Below are positions 33,917 to 42,996 of a stretch of 64,000 nt of DNA, piece after piece. The DNA is from Streptomyces pactum. GTDB taxonomy: Bacteria; Actinomycetota; Actinomycetes; Streptomycetales; Streptomycetaceae. Where the stretch lies: the NCBI RefSeq assembly GCF_002005225.1, contig NZ_CP019724.1, forward strand, positions 3,784,501 to 3,848,500. The letters are read 5' to 3'. Both the position numbers and the translations under genes were made by a program. Position 1 is the first letter of the stretch. Each line of letters starts with the position of its first letter. Under the pieces are notes generated by a model that had not been told where the DNA came from, did no database searches, and worked only from the letters and a program-made list of their open reading frames with translations.

Positions 33917-34636
33917 ATGACCGACGAGCGCCGTCTGCGCACCGTCGACCTGGCCCGCCTGGCCGGGCTCTCGACCCAGCAGATCCGCAACTACGAGGAC
34001 GCCGGGATCCTTCCCCCGGCCGGGCGGACGGAGTCCGGGTACCGCGTCTTCGGTCAGGCGCACCGGCGGGCGCTGACGACGTACCGGACGCTGCGGCAGG
34101 GGTACGAGCCGGTGCCGGCGGCGCGGATCATGCGGACCGTGCACGACGGGGACGTGTCCGGCGCGCTCGCCCTCGTCGACGCGGCGCACGCCGCACTGCA
34201 CGAGGAGCGCCTCTCGCTGCGGGCCGCGAGTGAGGCGCTGGAGGCGCTGGCGCGGGAGGAGCCCGAGCCGTCGGCCCGCCCGTCCGGCGGCCTGCGCATC
34301 GGCGAGGTGGCCGCGCTGATCGGCGTACGGACGTCCGCGCTGCGGGTGTGGGAGGCGGCGGGGCTGCTCGCGCCCGGGCGGGAGCGGGGCACGGAGTACC
34401 GCGTGTACGCACCCGCCGACGTCCGCGACGCGCGGCTCGTGCGCACGCTGCGCAGCAGCCACTACCCGTTCGACCAGATCCGTCCGGTTCTGGACGGCCT
34501 GCGGCGGGAGGGCGGCAGCGAGGCGCTGCGCGCCGCGGTCGAGGCACGCGGGCGGGCCCTCACCGCGCGGACGCGGGCGATGCTGGCGGGCTCGGGCGCC
34601 CTGCACGCGTATCTGGAGCACGCCCGCCCCGAGTGA
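33917..34636 (+). CDS. regulator with two tandem MerR DNA-binding domains
   Basis: ATG 33917 (MTDERRLRTVDLARLAGL) is used; GTG 33914 or 33887 are alternatives, and no strong ribosome binding site helps. The 239-residue protein has one MerR-type winged helix at about 7-75 (VDLARLAGLSTQQIRNYEDA, then GYRVFGQAHRRAL) and a second at about 124-195 (IGEVAALIGVRTSALRVWEA, then EYRVYAPADVRDARLVRTL). Each has the ordinary recognition helix, but there is no Cys cluster for metal sensing and no long dimerisation helix between. It may bind DNA as a pseudo-dimer. Confidence 0.85.
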   Translation: MTDERRLRTVDLARLAGLSTQQIRNYEDAGILPPAGRTESGYRVFGQAHRRALTTYRTLRQGYEPVPAARIMRTVHDGDVSGALALVDAAHAALHEERLSLRAASEALEALAREEPEPSARPSGGLRIGEVAALIGVRTSALRVWEAAGLLAPGRERGTEYRVYAPADVRDARLVRTLRSSHYPFDQIRPVLDGLRREGGSEALRAAVEARGRALTARTRAMLAGSGALHAYLEHARPE

Positions 34637-34776
34637 ACGGCCTCCCGGACGGGCCCCGCATCGGCGTTCGAGGAGCCATCCGTTCCGTTGAACAGTGCCG
34701 ACACACCAGGTGCGCGGTCGCGAGCACGGCATTCCCTTGGTCGGGTCTGTTACATCTGCGAACGGAGAAACCCCTC

Positions 34777-36195
34777 GTGCGAATGACCGACATCCAGCGC
34801 TGCGGGATCCGGCCCGGGCGCCTCGTCGAGTGGACGCTCAGTCCACGCACCCTCGACATCGCGGCAGCACTGCCCGAGGACTCACGCCCGCCGGCGTACA
34901 TCCAGGAGTCGCACATCAGGACGGCCCGGTCGGTCCGCGAGGACGGCCTGTTCGTGCCGACCTGGCTCGGCGCGGCCTTCGACATCCCGGGCCCGGTCGA
35001 CCTCGACGTGCTCCAGGAGGCGCTGCGCGTCTGGACCCTGCGGCACGAGACGCTGCGCAGCGGCTTCCGCTGGAGTGGTGACGCCGGGGACGCGATGCGC
35101 CGGTTCACCCTGGACGCGGACGCGGTGTCCCTCCACCGTGAGGACGTCGGCGACTTCCCGGACGCGACGGAGCTGACCCGCCACCTCCAGGACCGCTTCG
35201 ACAGCGTCGCGGACGCGCTGCGCTGGCCCAACCTCATCTACACGGCGGTCGTCCGCGCCGACGGCGTCAGTGTCTACATGGCCTTCGACCACAGCAACGT
35301 CGACGCCTACTCCATCTACCGCATCCCCGCCGACATCCACGAGTTGTACGCGGCCGGCGTCGAGGGCCGGACCGTGCCGCGCCCCCGGGTCGGCAGCTAC
35401 GTCGACTTCTGCGAGGCCGAACGGGCGGACGCGGACCGGGTCGACGGCGGCCACGACGTCGTCTCCCGCTGGCGGGAGTTCATCCGGCGGTGCGACGGGC
35501 GGCTGCCCTCCTTCCCCGTCGACCTGGGCGTGGCCCCCGGCGGCCCGCTGCCCGAGCAGCGGCTGCTGCGCGAGCCGCTGGTGGACGCGGCCGACGCCGC
35601 CGCCTTCGAGGCGTACTGCCGTCCCTACGGCGGCAGCCTGGTCGGTGTCCTGGCCGCCACCGCGCTCGTCGTCCACGAGATCGGCGGGGAACCCGTCTAC
35701 CGCACGGTCGTGCCGTTCCACACCAGGTCGCGGTCGCGGTGGTCGGAGTCCGTGGGCTGGTACGTGGGCGGCGCGCCGATCGAGATCCCCGTGGCGCGGG
35801 CCCCCGACTTCCCGAGCGCCCTGCGGGCCGTCCGCGCCGAGCTCCAGGCCAACCGGCGGCTGGCCCGGCTGCCGATCGACCGGGTGCTGCGCCTGCTGGG
35901 CACGGACTTCCGGCCCACGTCACCGGACCTGTACTCGATCGTGTCCTACGTCGACGCCCGCGATGTCCCGGGCTCCGACCACTGGCCGGACCTGTCGGCG
36001 TACGCGCTGCTCAGGGTGTCGTACGGCGACCAGGTGTGCGCGTGGGTGACGCGGCTCCGGGAGGGCCTGTGGTTCGCGAGCCGCTACCCGGACACCGACG
36101 TCGCGCACAAGAACCTGCGGCTGTACGTCGAACGGCTGCGGGGCGTCGTCACGAGCGTCGCCCGTCCCCGGTCCCGGTCCCGGTCCGAGTTCTAG
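34777..36195 (+). CDS. stand-alone condensation-domain protein
   Basis: GTG 34777 follows GGAG by eight bases; an ATG two codons on is the alternative. The 472-residue protein is a single NRPS-type condensation/acyltransferase fold. RLVEWTLSPRTLDIAAAL opens it; WTLRHETLRSGFRW and VGWYVGGAPIEIPVA are typical. The HHxxxDG site reads DHSNVDA near residue 170: the catalytic second His and the Asp remain, while the first His is Asp and Gly is Ala. No adenylation or carrier domain is nearby, so it may acylate a small molecule or act in trans. Its C-terminal RSRSRS is encoded by a hexanucleotide repeat. Confidence 0.82.
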   Translation: MRMTDIQRCGIRPGRLVEWTLSPRTLDIAAALPEDSRPPAYIQESHIRTARSVREDGLFVPTWLGAAFDIPGPVDLDVLQEALRVWTLRHETLRSGFRWSGDAGDAMRRFTLDADAVSLHREDVGDFPDATELTRHLQDRFDSVADALRWPNLIYTAVVRADGVSVYMAFDHSNVDAYSIYRIPADIHELYAAGVEGRTVPRPRVGSYVDFCEAERADADRVDGGHDVVSRWREFIRRCDGRLPSFPVDLGVAPGGPLPEQRLLREPLVDAADAAAFEAYCRPYGGSLVGVLAATALVVHEIGGEPVYRTVVPFHTRSRSRWSESVGWYVGGAPIEIPVARAPDFPSALRAVRAELQANRRLARLPIDRVLRLLGTDFRPTSPDLYSIVSYVDARDVPGSDHWPDLSAYALLRVSYGDQVCAWVTRLREGLWFASRYPDTDVAHKNLRLYVERLRGVVTSVARPRSRSRSEF

Positions 36196-36225
36196 TCCGA
36201 GTCCGAGTCCGAGTCCGTTCCCGTT
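36164..36225. repeat. hexanucleotide repeats across the stop codon of the condensation gene
   Basis: GGTCCC-type and then GAGTCC-type hexamers (CGGTCC x3, GAGTCC x3-4) run through the last codons and past TAG 36193-36195. Slippage here would alter the protein C-terminus. The rest of the gap to 36322 shows only weak hairpins. Confidence 0.8.
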
Positions 36226-36321
36226 CCGTGCCTGTCTCCTGTCCCTGCCACCCGTACGCACGTCGAAGGCCGGCTCCCGTGACGCCGGGTCACCCGGAAC
36301 CGGCCGGGCGAGGCGCCGGGT

Positions 36322-37449
36322 TCAGAAACCGACGGACTGGAGGGCGCCCAGGCCCACGTCCGCGTAGGAGTGCTTGCCGGAGACGAAGATGTTGACGCCG
36401 TAGTAGTTGAACAGCCAGCAGCCGAAGGCGACCAGGGCCAGGTAGGCGGCCTTGCGGCCCTTCCAGCCAGCGGTGGCGCGGGCGTGCAGGTAGCCGGCGT
36501 AGGCGACCCAGGTGATGAAGGACCAGGTCTCCTTGGGGTCCCAGCCCCAGTAGCGGCCCCAGGCGTCGCCCGCCCAGATCGCGCCCGCGATGATCGTGAA
36601 CGTCCACAGCGGGAAGACGGCGGCGTTGACGCGGTAGGCGAACTTGTCGAGGGAGGCGGCGGCGGGCAGCCGGTCCAGGACGGAGTTGGCGAAGCGGCCG
36701 GGCTCGCCGCCGGAGGCGAGCTTGTTCTCGAAGCTGTCCTTGAACAGGTACATGATCGTGGCGACCGCGCCGACGTAGAAGACCGCGCCGCACAGGATCG
36801 CCGTGGAGACGTGGATGTACAGCCAGTACGAGTGCAGGGCCGGGACGAGCTGGTCGCTGGCGGTGTACAGGACCTTGACGGCGATACCGAGGTCCAGGAG
36901 GACCGTGGTGATCAGCGGGAGGCCCAGCCAGCGGATGTTCTTCCGCAGGGCGAGCAGCACGAGGTACACGCCGACGGCGACCGTCGTGAACGTGATGTTG
37001 AACTCGTACATGTTGCCCCACGGCGCCCGCTGCACCGACAGGGCGCGGGTGAGCACGCCGCCGGCCTCGATGGCGAAGGCGAGCACGGTGAGCGAGATGG
37101 CGATCCGCCCGTACAGGTCGCCCTGCACGGTGCCGCCGTGCGCGCCGGGCCCGTCGGGCACGTCGCGGGAGCCGGTCGCCGCCCGGACGACGACCTTCGG
37201 CCGCTCCAGTACGGCGGTGCCACCGGCCTTGTTCACGGTGACGGCCGGGGCGGCCTTCGCCTCGCCGGTCGCGGTGAGCGCGGCGGCCGTGCGGCCGACC
37301 TTGCTGCGGCTGCCGAAGGTCCACTCGGCGATGTAGGCGAGGAAGGCCAGCGTGTAGACCGCCATCGCGGAGTAGATCAGCGTGTTGCTGACGTTCGCGA
37401 GGTTTTCGTTGGTCGCGGCGGCCAGATCGGTTGCGGCGGCGAGAGTCAC
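36322..37449 (-). CDS. ccsB: cytochrome c biogenesis protein CcsB (ResC)
   Basis: This 375-residue membrane protein is one half of the System II (CcsBA/ResBC) heme-export and cytochrome c synthetase complex. It has about eight membrane helices and the tryptophan-rich heme motif WGRYWGWDPKETWSFI near residue 298, with conserved His residues (HSYWLYIHVSTA) as axial ligands. A long cytosolic insert lies at about 40-95. GTG 37449 overlaps the resB stop, so the two are coupled. The operon tlpA-ccdA-resB-ccsB supplies reduced apocytochrome and heme for the bc1 complex on the outer face. Confidence 0.95.
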   Translation of the reverse strand: MTLAAATDLAAATNENLANVSNTLIYSAMAVYTLAFLAYIAEWTFGSRSKVGRTAAALTATGEAKAAPAVTVNKAGGTAVLERPKVVVRAATGSRDVPDGPGAHGGTVQGDLYGRIAISLTVLAFAIEAGGVLTRALSVQRAPWGNMYEFNITFTTVAVGVYLVLLALRKNIRWLGLPLITTVLLDLGIAVKVLYTASDQLVPALHSYWLYIHVSTAILCGAVFYVGAVATIMYLFKDSFENKLASGGEPGRFANSVLDRLPAAASLDKFAYRVNAAVFPLWTFTIIAGAIWAGDAWGRYWGWDPKETWSFITWVAYAGYLHARATAGWKGRKAAYLALVAFGCWLFNYYGVNIFVSGKHSYADVGLGALQSVGF

Positions 37450-39188
37450 TGCTCAGCCCCTTCGGCAGATACGACGTGGGTGTCGGGGGAATCGGGGGTG
37501 TCGTCGTCGTTCTTCGGCGCGTCGGGCGCCTGCCCGTACAGGATCCCGGCGAGATCGCCGAGCTCTTCGGGGACCTTGGCGGACTCGCTGCGTCCGAGAC
37601 CGGCCATCTCGACGACCGTGACCCCGTCGGCGCCCCGGACGGCCCGCACCCAGACGCGGCGGCGCTGGATGAACAGGGAGCCGGCGAGACCGAGGATGGC
37701 GGCGACGGCGCCGGCGAGCGCCCAGCCGCTGGCGGGCTGCTGGGTGATCTGGAAGCCGGCCCACTCCTGGACGCCGTCGAAGGTGACGGTGCCGGCGCCG
37801 TTCGGGAGCGTCATGGTCTCGCCGACCTTGAGCTGCTTCTTGAACAGCTCGCCGTCGGAGTCCTTGAACTCCTTCAGGTTGGTCTTGTCGAGCTGGTAGA
37901 TGCTCTTCGCGAAGCCCGCGTCGACACCGAGGTCGCCGTGGTAGGCGGAGAGCGCCAGCATGGGGTTGGTCAGCGCCGGGAAGGTCGAGAGCATCGTGCT
38001 GCCCTCGCCGCCGTAGGTCGGCAGGAAGAAGGCGTTGAAGCCGAGCTGCTCCTTGGCGCCCTCGGCGTTGCGGTAGCCGTCCCGGACCATGACGGCGCCG
38101 GAGGAGGTGACGTTGGAGTCCAGCGGCAGCAGGGCGGTCGCCTCGTGGTCCATCACGACGTTGCCCTTGGCGTCCTTGACGGTGAGGATGGGCGCGTAGC
38201 CGTGGCTGACGAGGTAGACCTTCGAGCCGTCGATCTCCAGCGGCTCGTTGACCTTGATGGTGGTCGACTTCTCCTCGCCGAAGGCGCCCTCGCTGTAGTC
38301 GACCGTGGCCTCGTAGACGCGCGGGGTGCCGCGGTTGGGCCCGGTCGGCTCGTAGGTGCCGTGGAAGTCCTTGAGGGAGAAGCTGAACGGGTCGAGCTGG
38401 TCCGGGTCGAAGAGGTTGCCGGACTTGAAGTCGTCGTACTGGGTGAGGGTGTTGGAGAAACCGTCGCCCTCCAGGATCAGCTTGTTGCCCTCGTACTTGA
38501 AGAGCTGGCCCCAGGCGAAGGCGATCAGCATCACGATCAGCGCGATGTGGAAGACCAGGTTGCCGGCCTCGCGCGCGTAGCCCTTCTCGGCGGCGACGGC
38601 GTCACCGACGGTGTGGGCGCGGAAGCGGCGCTTCTTCAGCAGCGTGAGCGCGGCCTCGCGGACCTGCTCGGGCTCGGCCCCGGTGCGCCAGGTGGTGTAG
38701 GCGGGCAGCCGGTTCAGGCGCCGGGGGGCACCGGGCGGGCGGCCGCGGAGCTGGCCGACGAACTGCCAGGTGCGCGGGACGATGCAGCCGATGAGGGAGA
38801 CGAACAGCAGGATGTAGATCGCGGAGAACCACACCGAGCTGTAGACGTGGAAGAGGCCGAGCTTGTCGTAGAGGGGCCCGAGGATGTCGTGGTTCTCGCG
38901 GAAGTCCTCGACCTTCAGGGCGTCGACGCCCTCCTGCGGGATCAGCGAGCCGGGGATCGCGCCCAGCGAGAGCAGCAGGAGCAGCAGCAGCGCCACCCGC
39001 ATCGAGGTGAGCTGCCGCCAGAACCAGCGGACCCAGCCGACGACGCCCAGGGAGGGGAGGCCCGGTGCCTCCTCCCTGGGGGCGGTGGTGAGCTGGGAGC
39101 CGGCGGCGCCGAGGTCCTGGTCCTCGCCGGCCGTCGGGGTGCCCGTCGGGGTGCCCTTCGGGGTCTTGCCCGTGGTGGTCTTGCTCAT
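37446..39188 (-). CDS. resB: cytochrome c biogenesis protein ResB
   Basis: The 580-residue partner of CcsB starts at ATG 39188. After a Thr/Gly-rich cytosolic start (1-45) come three membrane helices (about 50-70, 110-135 and 215-235), a large extracytoplasmic domain and a last helix near 500-520. WVRWFWRQLTSMRVALLLLL and HVYSSVWFSAIYILLFVSLI are family hallmarks. It binds heme and apocytochrome with CcsB. Only three bases separate it from ccdA upstream. Confidence 0.94.
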   Translation of the reverse strand: MSKTTTGKTPKGTPTGTPTAGEDQDLGAAGSQLTTAPREEAPGLPSLGVVGWVRWFWRQLTSMRVALLLLLLLSLGAIPGSLIPQEGVDALKVEDFRENHDILGPLYDKLGLFHVYSSVWFSAIYILLFVSLIGCIVPRTWQFVGQLRGRPPGAPRRLNRLPAYTTWRTGAEPEQVREAALTLLKKRRFRAHTVGDAVAAEKGYAREAGNLVFHIALIVMLIAFAWGQLFKYEGNKLILEGDGFSNTLTQYDDFKSGNLFDPDQLDPFSFSLKDFHGTYEPTGPNRGTPRVYEATVDYSEGAFGEEKSTTIKVNEPLEIDGSKVYLVSHGYAPILTVKDAKGNVVMDHEATALLPLDSNVTSSGAVMVRDGYRNAEGAKEQLGFNAFFLPTYGGEGSTMLSTFPALTNPMLALSAYHGDLGVDAGFAKSIYQLDKTNLKEFKDSDGELFKKQLKVGETMTLPNGAGTVTFDGVQEWAGFQITQQPASGWALAGAVAAILGLAGSLFIQRRRVWVRAVRGADGVTVVEMAGLGRSESAKVPEELGDLAGILYGQAPDAPKNDDDTPDSPDTHVVSAEGAEQ

Positions 39189-39191
39189 CGG

Positions 39192-39962
39192 TCAGATCCC
39201 TACAGTGAAGCCGTTGGACCAGGTCTGCATGTCCTGCACGATGCTGTCCCACACGCCCGTCAGCAGCAGCAGCCCGGTCGCGATCATCATGACGCCGCCG
39301 ACCCGCATCACCCAGACATAGTGGCGTTTGATCCAGCCGAAGGCGCCGAGCGCCTTGCGGAAGGCGACCGCGGCGAGCACGAAGGGCACGCCGAGGCCGA
39401 CACAGTAGGCGACGGTCAGTATCGCGCCGCGACCGGCCGTGCCCTGCTCGGAGGAGAGGATCAGCACGGAGGAGAGGGTCGGGCCGATGCAGGGCGTCCA
39501 GCCGATGCCGAACAGCGCGCCCAGCACGGGGGCGCCGATCAGGCCGTTCACGGGCTTCTTGTGGAAGCGGAACTCGCGCTGGGTGAGCCAGGGCATCAGC
39601 CCCATGAAGAAGACGCCCATGAGGATCATGAACGCGCCCAGCACCTTGGTCAGGACGCTCTGGTTCTCCTGGAGCGTCTGGCCGAAGTAGCCGAACAGCG
39701 CGCCGCTGGAGACGAACACGGCGGTGAAGCCGAGGACGAAGAGCGAGGCGCCCGCGACCATCCGACCGCGCCGGGCCTCGGCGAGGTCGGTGCCGGTGAC
39801 CCCGGTCACGTACGACAGGTAGCCGGGGACGAGCGGCAGGACGCAGGGCGAGAAGAAGGAGACGAGGCCGCCGAGCAACGCGATGGGCAGGGCCACCAGC
39901 AGGGCGCCGTTGAGCACGGTGCCGTTGGGGCCCTCCGCGGCGAGCGTGGACAGTGCGCTCAC
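39192..39962 (-). CDS. ccdA: CcdA/DsbD-type thiol transporter
   Basis: This 256-residue protein with six membrane helices passes reducing power from cytosolic thioredoxin to the extracytoplasmic TlpA/ResA. The two redox cysteines are in FFSPCVLPLVPGYLSYVTG and GWTPCIGPTLSSVL, spaced as in CcdA. GTG 39962 lies one base before the TlpA stop, and resB follows three bases after its end, so it is the second gene of the tlpA-ccdA-resB-ccsB operon. Confidence 0.95.
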   Translation of the reverse strand: MSALSTLAAEGPNGTVLNGALLVALPIALLGGLVSFFSPCVLPLVPGYLSYVTGVTGTDLAEARRGRMVAGASLFVLGFTAVFVSSGALFGYFGQTLQENQSVLTKVLGAFMILMGVFFMGLMPWLTQREFRFHKKPVNGLIGAPVLGALFGIGWTPCIGPTLSSVLILSSEQGTAGRGAILTVAYCVGLGVPFVLAAVAFRKALGAFGWIKRHYVWVMRVGGVMMIATGLLLLTGVWDSIVQDMQTWSNGFTVGI

Positions 39963-39963
39963 G

Positions 39964-40677
39964 TCACTGCTCCGACTTGGCCGGCTCGCCCGCCGCGCCC
40001 GACTCGTCCTTGAGGTACGGGGCGAGCATCTTGCGGAGCTTCTCCTCGCTGAGCGCCTGAAGGGTGCGGGCCGCGACCTTGCCCTCCCGGTCGATGATCA
40101 GCGTCGAGGGGATGGCCTGCGGGTTGAGGGTGCCCTTCTCGAAGCGGAGCATCAGCTTGCCGGTCGGGTCGTACAGGCTCGGGTAGCTGACCCCGAACTC
40201 CTCCTCGAAGGCGCGGGCCGGTCCGGTGGAGCCGTCGCGGGTGTTGATGCCGACGAACTGGACGCCCTGGTCCTTGACGTCCTGGTAGACCTTCTCGAAG
40301 TTCTTGGCCTCGGCGCGGCACGGCGGGCACCAGGAGCCCCACACGTTGAGTACGACGACCTTGCCCTTGTAGTCGTCGACGTCGAGCCGTCCCCCGTCGA
40401 CCGTCTCGCCGGACAGGTCGGGGGCGTCGGCCCGCTCACCCTTGGCGACGGTCGAGATGCCGTCCGCGCCGGTGACGAAGCCGGTGTTCCCACCGCCGCC
40501 CGAGGTGCCGCCGGAGCCGCAGGCGGTGGCGAGCAGCGCGACCGCGACGGCGCCGGTGGTCAGGGCGACACGGCGACGGGCGCGGACGGTACCGCCGCCG
40601 CGCAGCGAGCGGTTCGGCAGGCGGTTCGAGCGGTTCGAGCGGTTCGAGCGCAGGGGGGCGCGGCTGGCGGCACTCAT
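39964..40677 (-). CDS. TlpA/ResA-like thioredoxin lipoprotein
   Basis: The 237-residue product starts at ATG 40677. A long basic N-terminus with an RSNRSNRSNR repeat precedes a lipoprotein signal (ALTTGAVAVALLATAC, Cys near 54). The thioredoxin domain (about 80-225) has the redox motif WGSWCPPCRAEAKNFE and the cis-Pro segment QAIPSTLII. It reduces the CxxCH cysteines of apocytochrome c outside the membrane, recharged by CcdA. It is the first gene of the maturation operon. Confidence 0.93.
   Translation of the reverse strand: MSAASRAPLRSNRSNRSNRLPNRSLRGGGTVRARRRVALTTGAVAVALLATACGSGGTSGGGGNTGFVTGADGISTVAKGERADAPDLSGETVDGGRLDVDDYKGKVVVLNVWGSWCPPCRAEAKNFEKVYQDVKDQGVQFVGINTRDGSTGPARAFEEEFGVSYPSLYDPTGKLMLRFEKGTLNPQAIPSTLIIDREGKVAARTLQALSEEKLRKMLAPYLKDESGAAGEPAKSEQ
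40622..40648. repeat. 9-bp tandem repeat in the tlpA 5' end
   Basis: CGGTTCGAG is repeated three times exactly at 40622-40648. It encodes the RSNRSNRSNR stretch ahead of the signal peptide, an expandable N-region. Confidence 0.95.
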
Positions 40678-40743
40678 GTGAAAAGTTTCGCATGTCCGTT
40701 CCGGGGATCTTGCGCACCCCCCTCACGGGCGGAAACCCGCATT

Positions 40744-42045
40744 TCAGGCGGCGTTGGCGGACGCCTCGCCGCCGGGCTTCCCGGCCTCCTCGAGGAGGGC
40801 CCGCCAGCCACCGGCCGGCCGCCGCCCCACCTCGACGGTGCGGAGCCTGGCGAGCACCTCCGGCTTCTGCACGTCCAGCCAGTCGGTGAACTGGCGGAAG
40901 GAGACGAGCCGGATGTCCTCGCCCTTCTCCCTCTCCCGCGCGATGTGCTCGAGCGCGTCCTCGACGGCGTCCATGTAGATGCCGCCGTTCCACTCCTCGA
41001 AGTGGTTGCCGACGAAGAACGGTGCCCGGTTCGACTCGTATGCCCGCTTGAAGCCCGATATGTACGCCTCGGTGGCCTGCTTACGCCAGCCGGGGTAGTT
41101 GTGGGCGGGCGCCTTGGTCGAGTTGACCGACTGGTTGGCGAGGATGTTGTAGTCCATGGACAGCACCTCGAAGGAGTGTCCGGGGAAAGGTATCTGCTGC
41201 AACGGCAGGTCCCAGATCCCGTCCTTCTTCGCCGGCCACACCTGACGGCCGCCGGGCGAGGAGGCGTCGTAGCGCCAGCCCAGCTCGCGGGCGGTGGGCA
41301 GCAGGTTGTCCTGACCGAGCAGGCAGGGCGTGCGGCCGCCGACGAGTTCCTTGTCGTAGTCGAAGGGCAGGGACGGCAGGTCGGTACAGCCGGTGTTGGT
41401 CCGCCACTCCTTCACGAAGGACTTCGCCTGGTCGATCTCGCTGCGCCACTGCGCCGGCGTCCAGTTCCCGACCGAGCCGCTGCCGGCGCAGAAGTGCCCG
41501 TTGAAGTGGGTGCCGATCTCGTGCCCGTCCAGCCAGGCCCGGCGGACGTTCTCGAGGGTGTCCTTGATGTGGGCGTCGGTGAGGTAGCCGATGTCCGAGG
41601 CACCGCGCCGGTTGTTCGGCGGGTCGTAGAGGCGCTGCTTCGACTCGGGCAGCAGGTACAGGCCCGAGAGGAAGAAGGTCATGTGCGCGCCGTGCTCCCG
41701 GGCCAGGTCGAGGAAGCGCGGGAAGAGCCCGTTGCCGACCTCCCCCGCCCCGTCCCAGGAGAAGACGACGAACTGCGGCGGCGTCTCGCCTGGCTCCAGC
41801 GGCACGGGCGCGTCCGGCTGGTGCGGCTGCTTGCCGGTGTACGACGTGGAGCCGTCGCCGATGGGCCGCGCGGGAGCCTTGCCGCTGCCCGAAGGCGAGG
41901 GCCTCGGGGAACCGCCGGCCTCGTGGGAGCCGTCCGCCGATGCGTGAGAGCCGGAACCGCAGCCCGCGAGCCCGACCGCGGCCGCGGCTCCCGCGCCGAG
42001 TCCGAGCATCCCCCTGCGGGTGAGAGTGCGGGTGGAAGTGCGCAT
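40744..42045 (-). CDS. lipoprotein polysaccharide-deacetylase-like protein
   Basis: The 433-residue product starts at ATG 42045 (MRTSTRTLTRRGMLGLGAGA). The signal has a twin Arg and a lipobox AVGLAGC, so Tat export with lipidation is likely. A Ser/Pro-rich linker follows (to about 75). The catalytic region (about 90-420) has FSWDGAGEVGNGLFPRF as motif 1 with a single Asp instead of the Asp-Asp pair, and GHEIGTHFNGHF as the HxxxH motif. It is a NodB-like carbohydrate esterase of the cell surface, or an inactive relative. It lies between the cytochrome operon and the hemL unit on the same strand. Confidence 0.85.
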   Translation of the reverse strand: MRTSTRTLTRRGMLGLGAGAAAAVGLAGCGSGSHASADGSHEAGGSPRPSPSGSGKAPARPIGDGSTSYTGKQPHQPDAPVPLEPGETPPQFVVFSWDGAGEVGNGLFPRFLDLAREHGAHMTFFLSGLYLLPESKQRLYDPPNNRRGASDIGYLTDAHIKDTLENVRRAWLDGHEIGTHFNGHFCAGSGSVGNWTPAQWRSEIDQAKSFVKEWRTNTGCTDLPSLPFDYDKELVGGRTPCLLGQDNLLPTARELGWRYDASSPGGRQVWPAKKDGIWDLPLQQIPFPGHSFEVLSMDYNILANQSVNSTKAPAHNYPGWRKQATEAYISGFKRAYESNRAPFFVGNHFEEWNGGIYMDAVEDALEHIAREREKGEDIRLVSFRQFTDWLDVQKPEVLARLRTVEVGRRPAGGWRALLEEAGKPGGEASANAA

Positions 42046-42306
42046 CGCAACCTCGTTCGTCGCGTCCTTGGGTGGTCACCCAGTCAGAGGACGCGACGAA
42101 CGTGCGGGTTCCGGATATCTGTGCGGATTCGGTAACGGGCGTCACATGCCGGGCCGGCCCACGGACGCCGGGCCGCCGGCCGTTGCGCGGACGGGCGGAC
42201 GCGCGGACGCGGCGCGGTGCCGGTACGTGGCCGCCGGGCCGGGAGGGCTGCGGGGAGAGGCGGCCCCGACCCCGCGCGGGAGCCGCCGCGACCGGAGAGG
42301 GCGCCC
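42046..42306. other. gap upstream of the deacetylase gene, no gene seen
   Basis: The 261-bp interval holds GC-rich sequence and the region of GGATATCTGTGCGGATTCGG near 42112, which may include the deacetylase promoter on the minus strand. No strong hairpin follows the upstream phosphatase gene. Confidence 0.3.
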
Positions 42307-42996
42307 TCAGGCCCCGTACGCCTTGCCCTGCCCCTTGACCGGCTTGGCACCCGCGAGGAGGTGGGGCGGGACCAGGTCCCGGGCGGGCTCGGTGTAACCG
42401 ACGGACACGATCCGGTCGCCCCGGTACGTGAACGTCGTCAGGGACGCCAGCGTGCACTGCCGCTTGCGCGGGTCGTGCCACAGCCGCCGCCGCTCGACGT
42501 ACGACCGCAGGGTCCAGATCGGTAGCTGGTGGCTGACGACGACGGCCTCGTGACCCCGGGCCCGGTCCCGGGCCGTGTCCAGCGCGCCCATCATGCGCAC
42601 GACCTGGTCGACGTACGGCTCACCCCAGGACGGCTTGAACGGGTTGACCACGTGCCGCCAGTTGGCGGGCCTGCGCAGCGCGCCGTCGCCGATGCCGAAG
42701 GTCTTGCCCTGGAAGACGTTGCCGGCCTCGATGAGCCGTGCGTCGGTGGCGAGGTCGAGTCCGTGCGCCTTGGCGATCGGCGTCGCCGTCTCCTGCGCCC
42801 GCTCCAGCGGGGAGGCCACGACGTACGCCACGTCGCGGGGGGCGAGGTGCTCGGCGACCCGGTCGGCCATGCGCCGGCCGAGCTCCGAGAGGTGGTAGCC
42901 GGGCAGCCTGCCGTAGAGGACGCCGGTGGGGTTCTCCACCTCGCCGTGCCGCACCACGTGGACGACGGTCAGCTCCTGGTCGGTGTCGTGGCTCAC
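42307..42996 (-). CDS. histidine phosphatase family protein (phosphoglycerate-mutase-like)
   Basis: The 229-residue product starts at GTG 42996, overlapping the hemL stop (GTGA). The catalytic RHG motif is [20 protein letters not shown]. The second His is in [16 protein letters not shown], and [16 protein letters not shown] is the usual middle motif. It removes a phosphate from an unknown substrate; sugar phosphate mutase activity is less likely at this length. Coupling to hemL is conserved in Streptomyces as I recall, but the link to heme synthesis is unclear. Confidence 0.9.
   Translation of the reverse strand: MSHDTDQELTVVHVVRHGEVENPTGVLYGRLPGYHLSELGRRMADRVAEHLAPRDVAYVVASPLERAQETATPIAKAHGLDLATDARLIEAGNVFQGKTFGIGDGALRRPANWRHVVNPFKPSWGEPYVDQVVRMMGALDTARDRARGHEAVVVSHQLPIWTLRSYVERRRLWHDPRKRQCTLASLTTFTYRGDRIVSVGYTEPARDLVPPHLLAGAKPVKGQGKAYGA

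Noticed and set aside
34777..36195. Nonribosomal peptide cluster
   Set aside because: Only a single condensation-like domain is present; no adenylation, carrier or thioesterase domains are nearby.
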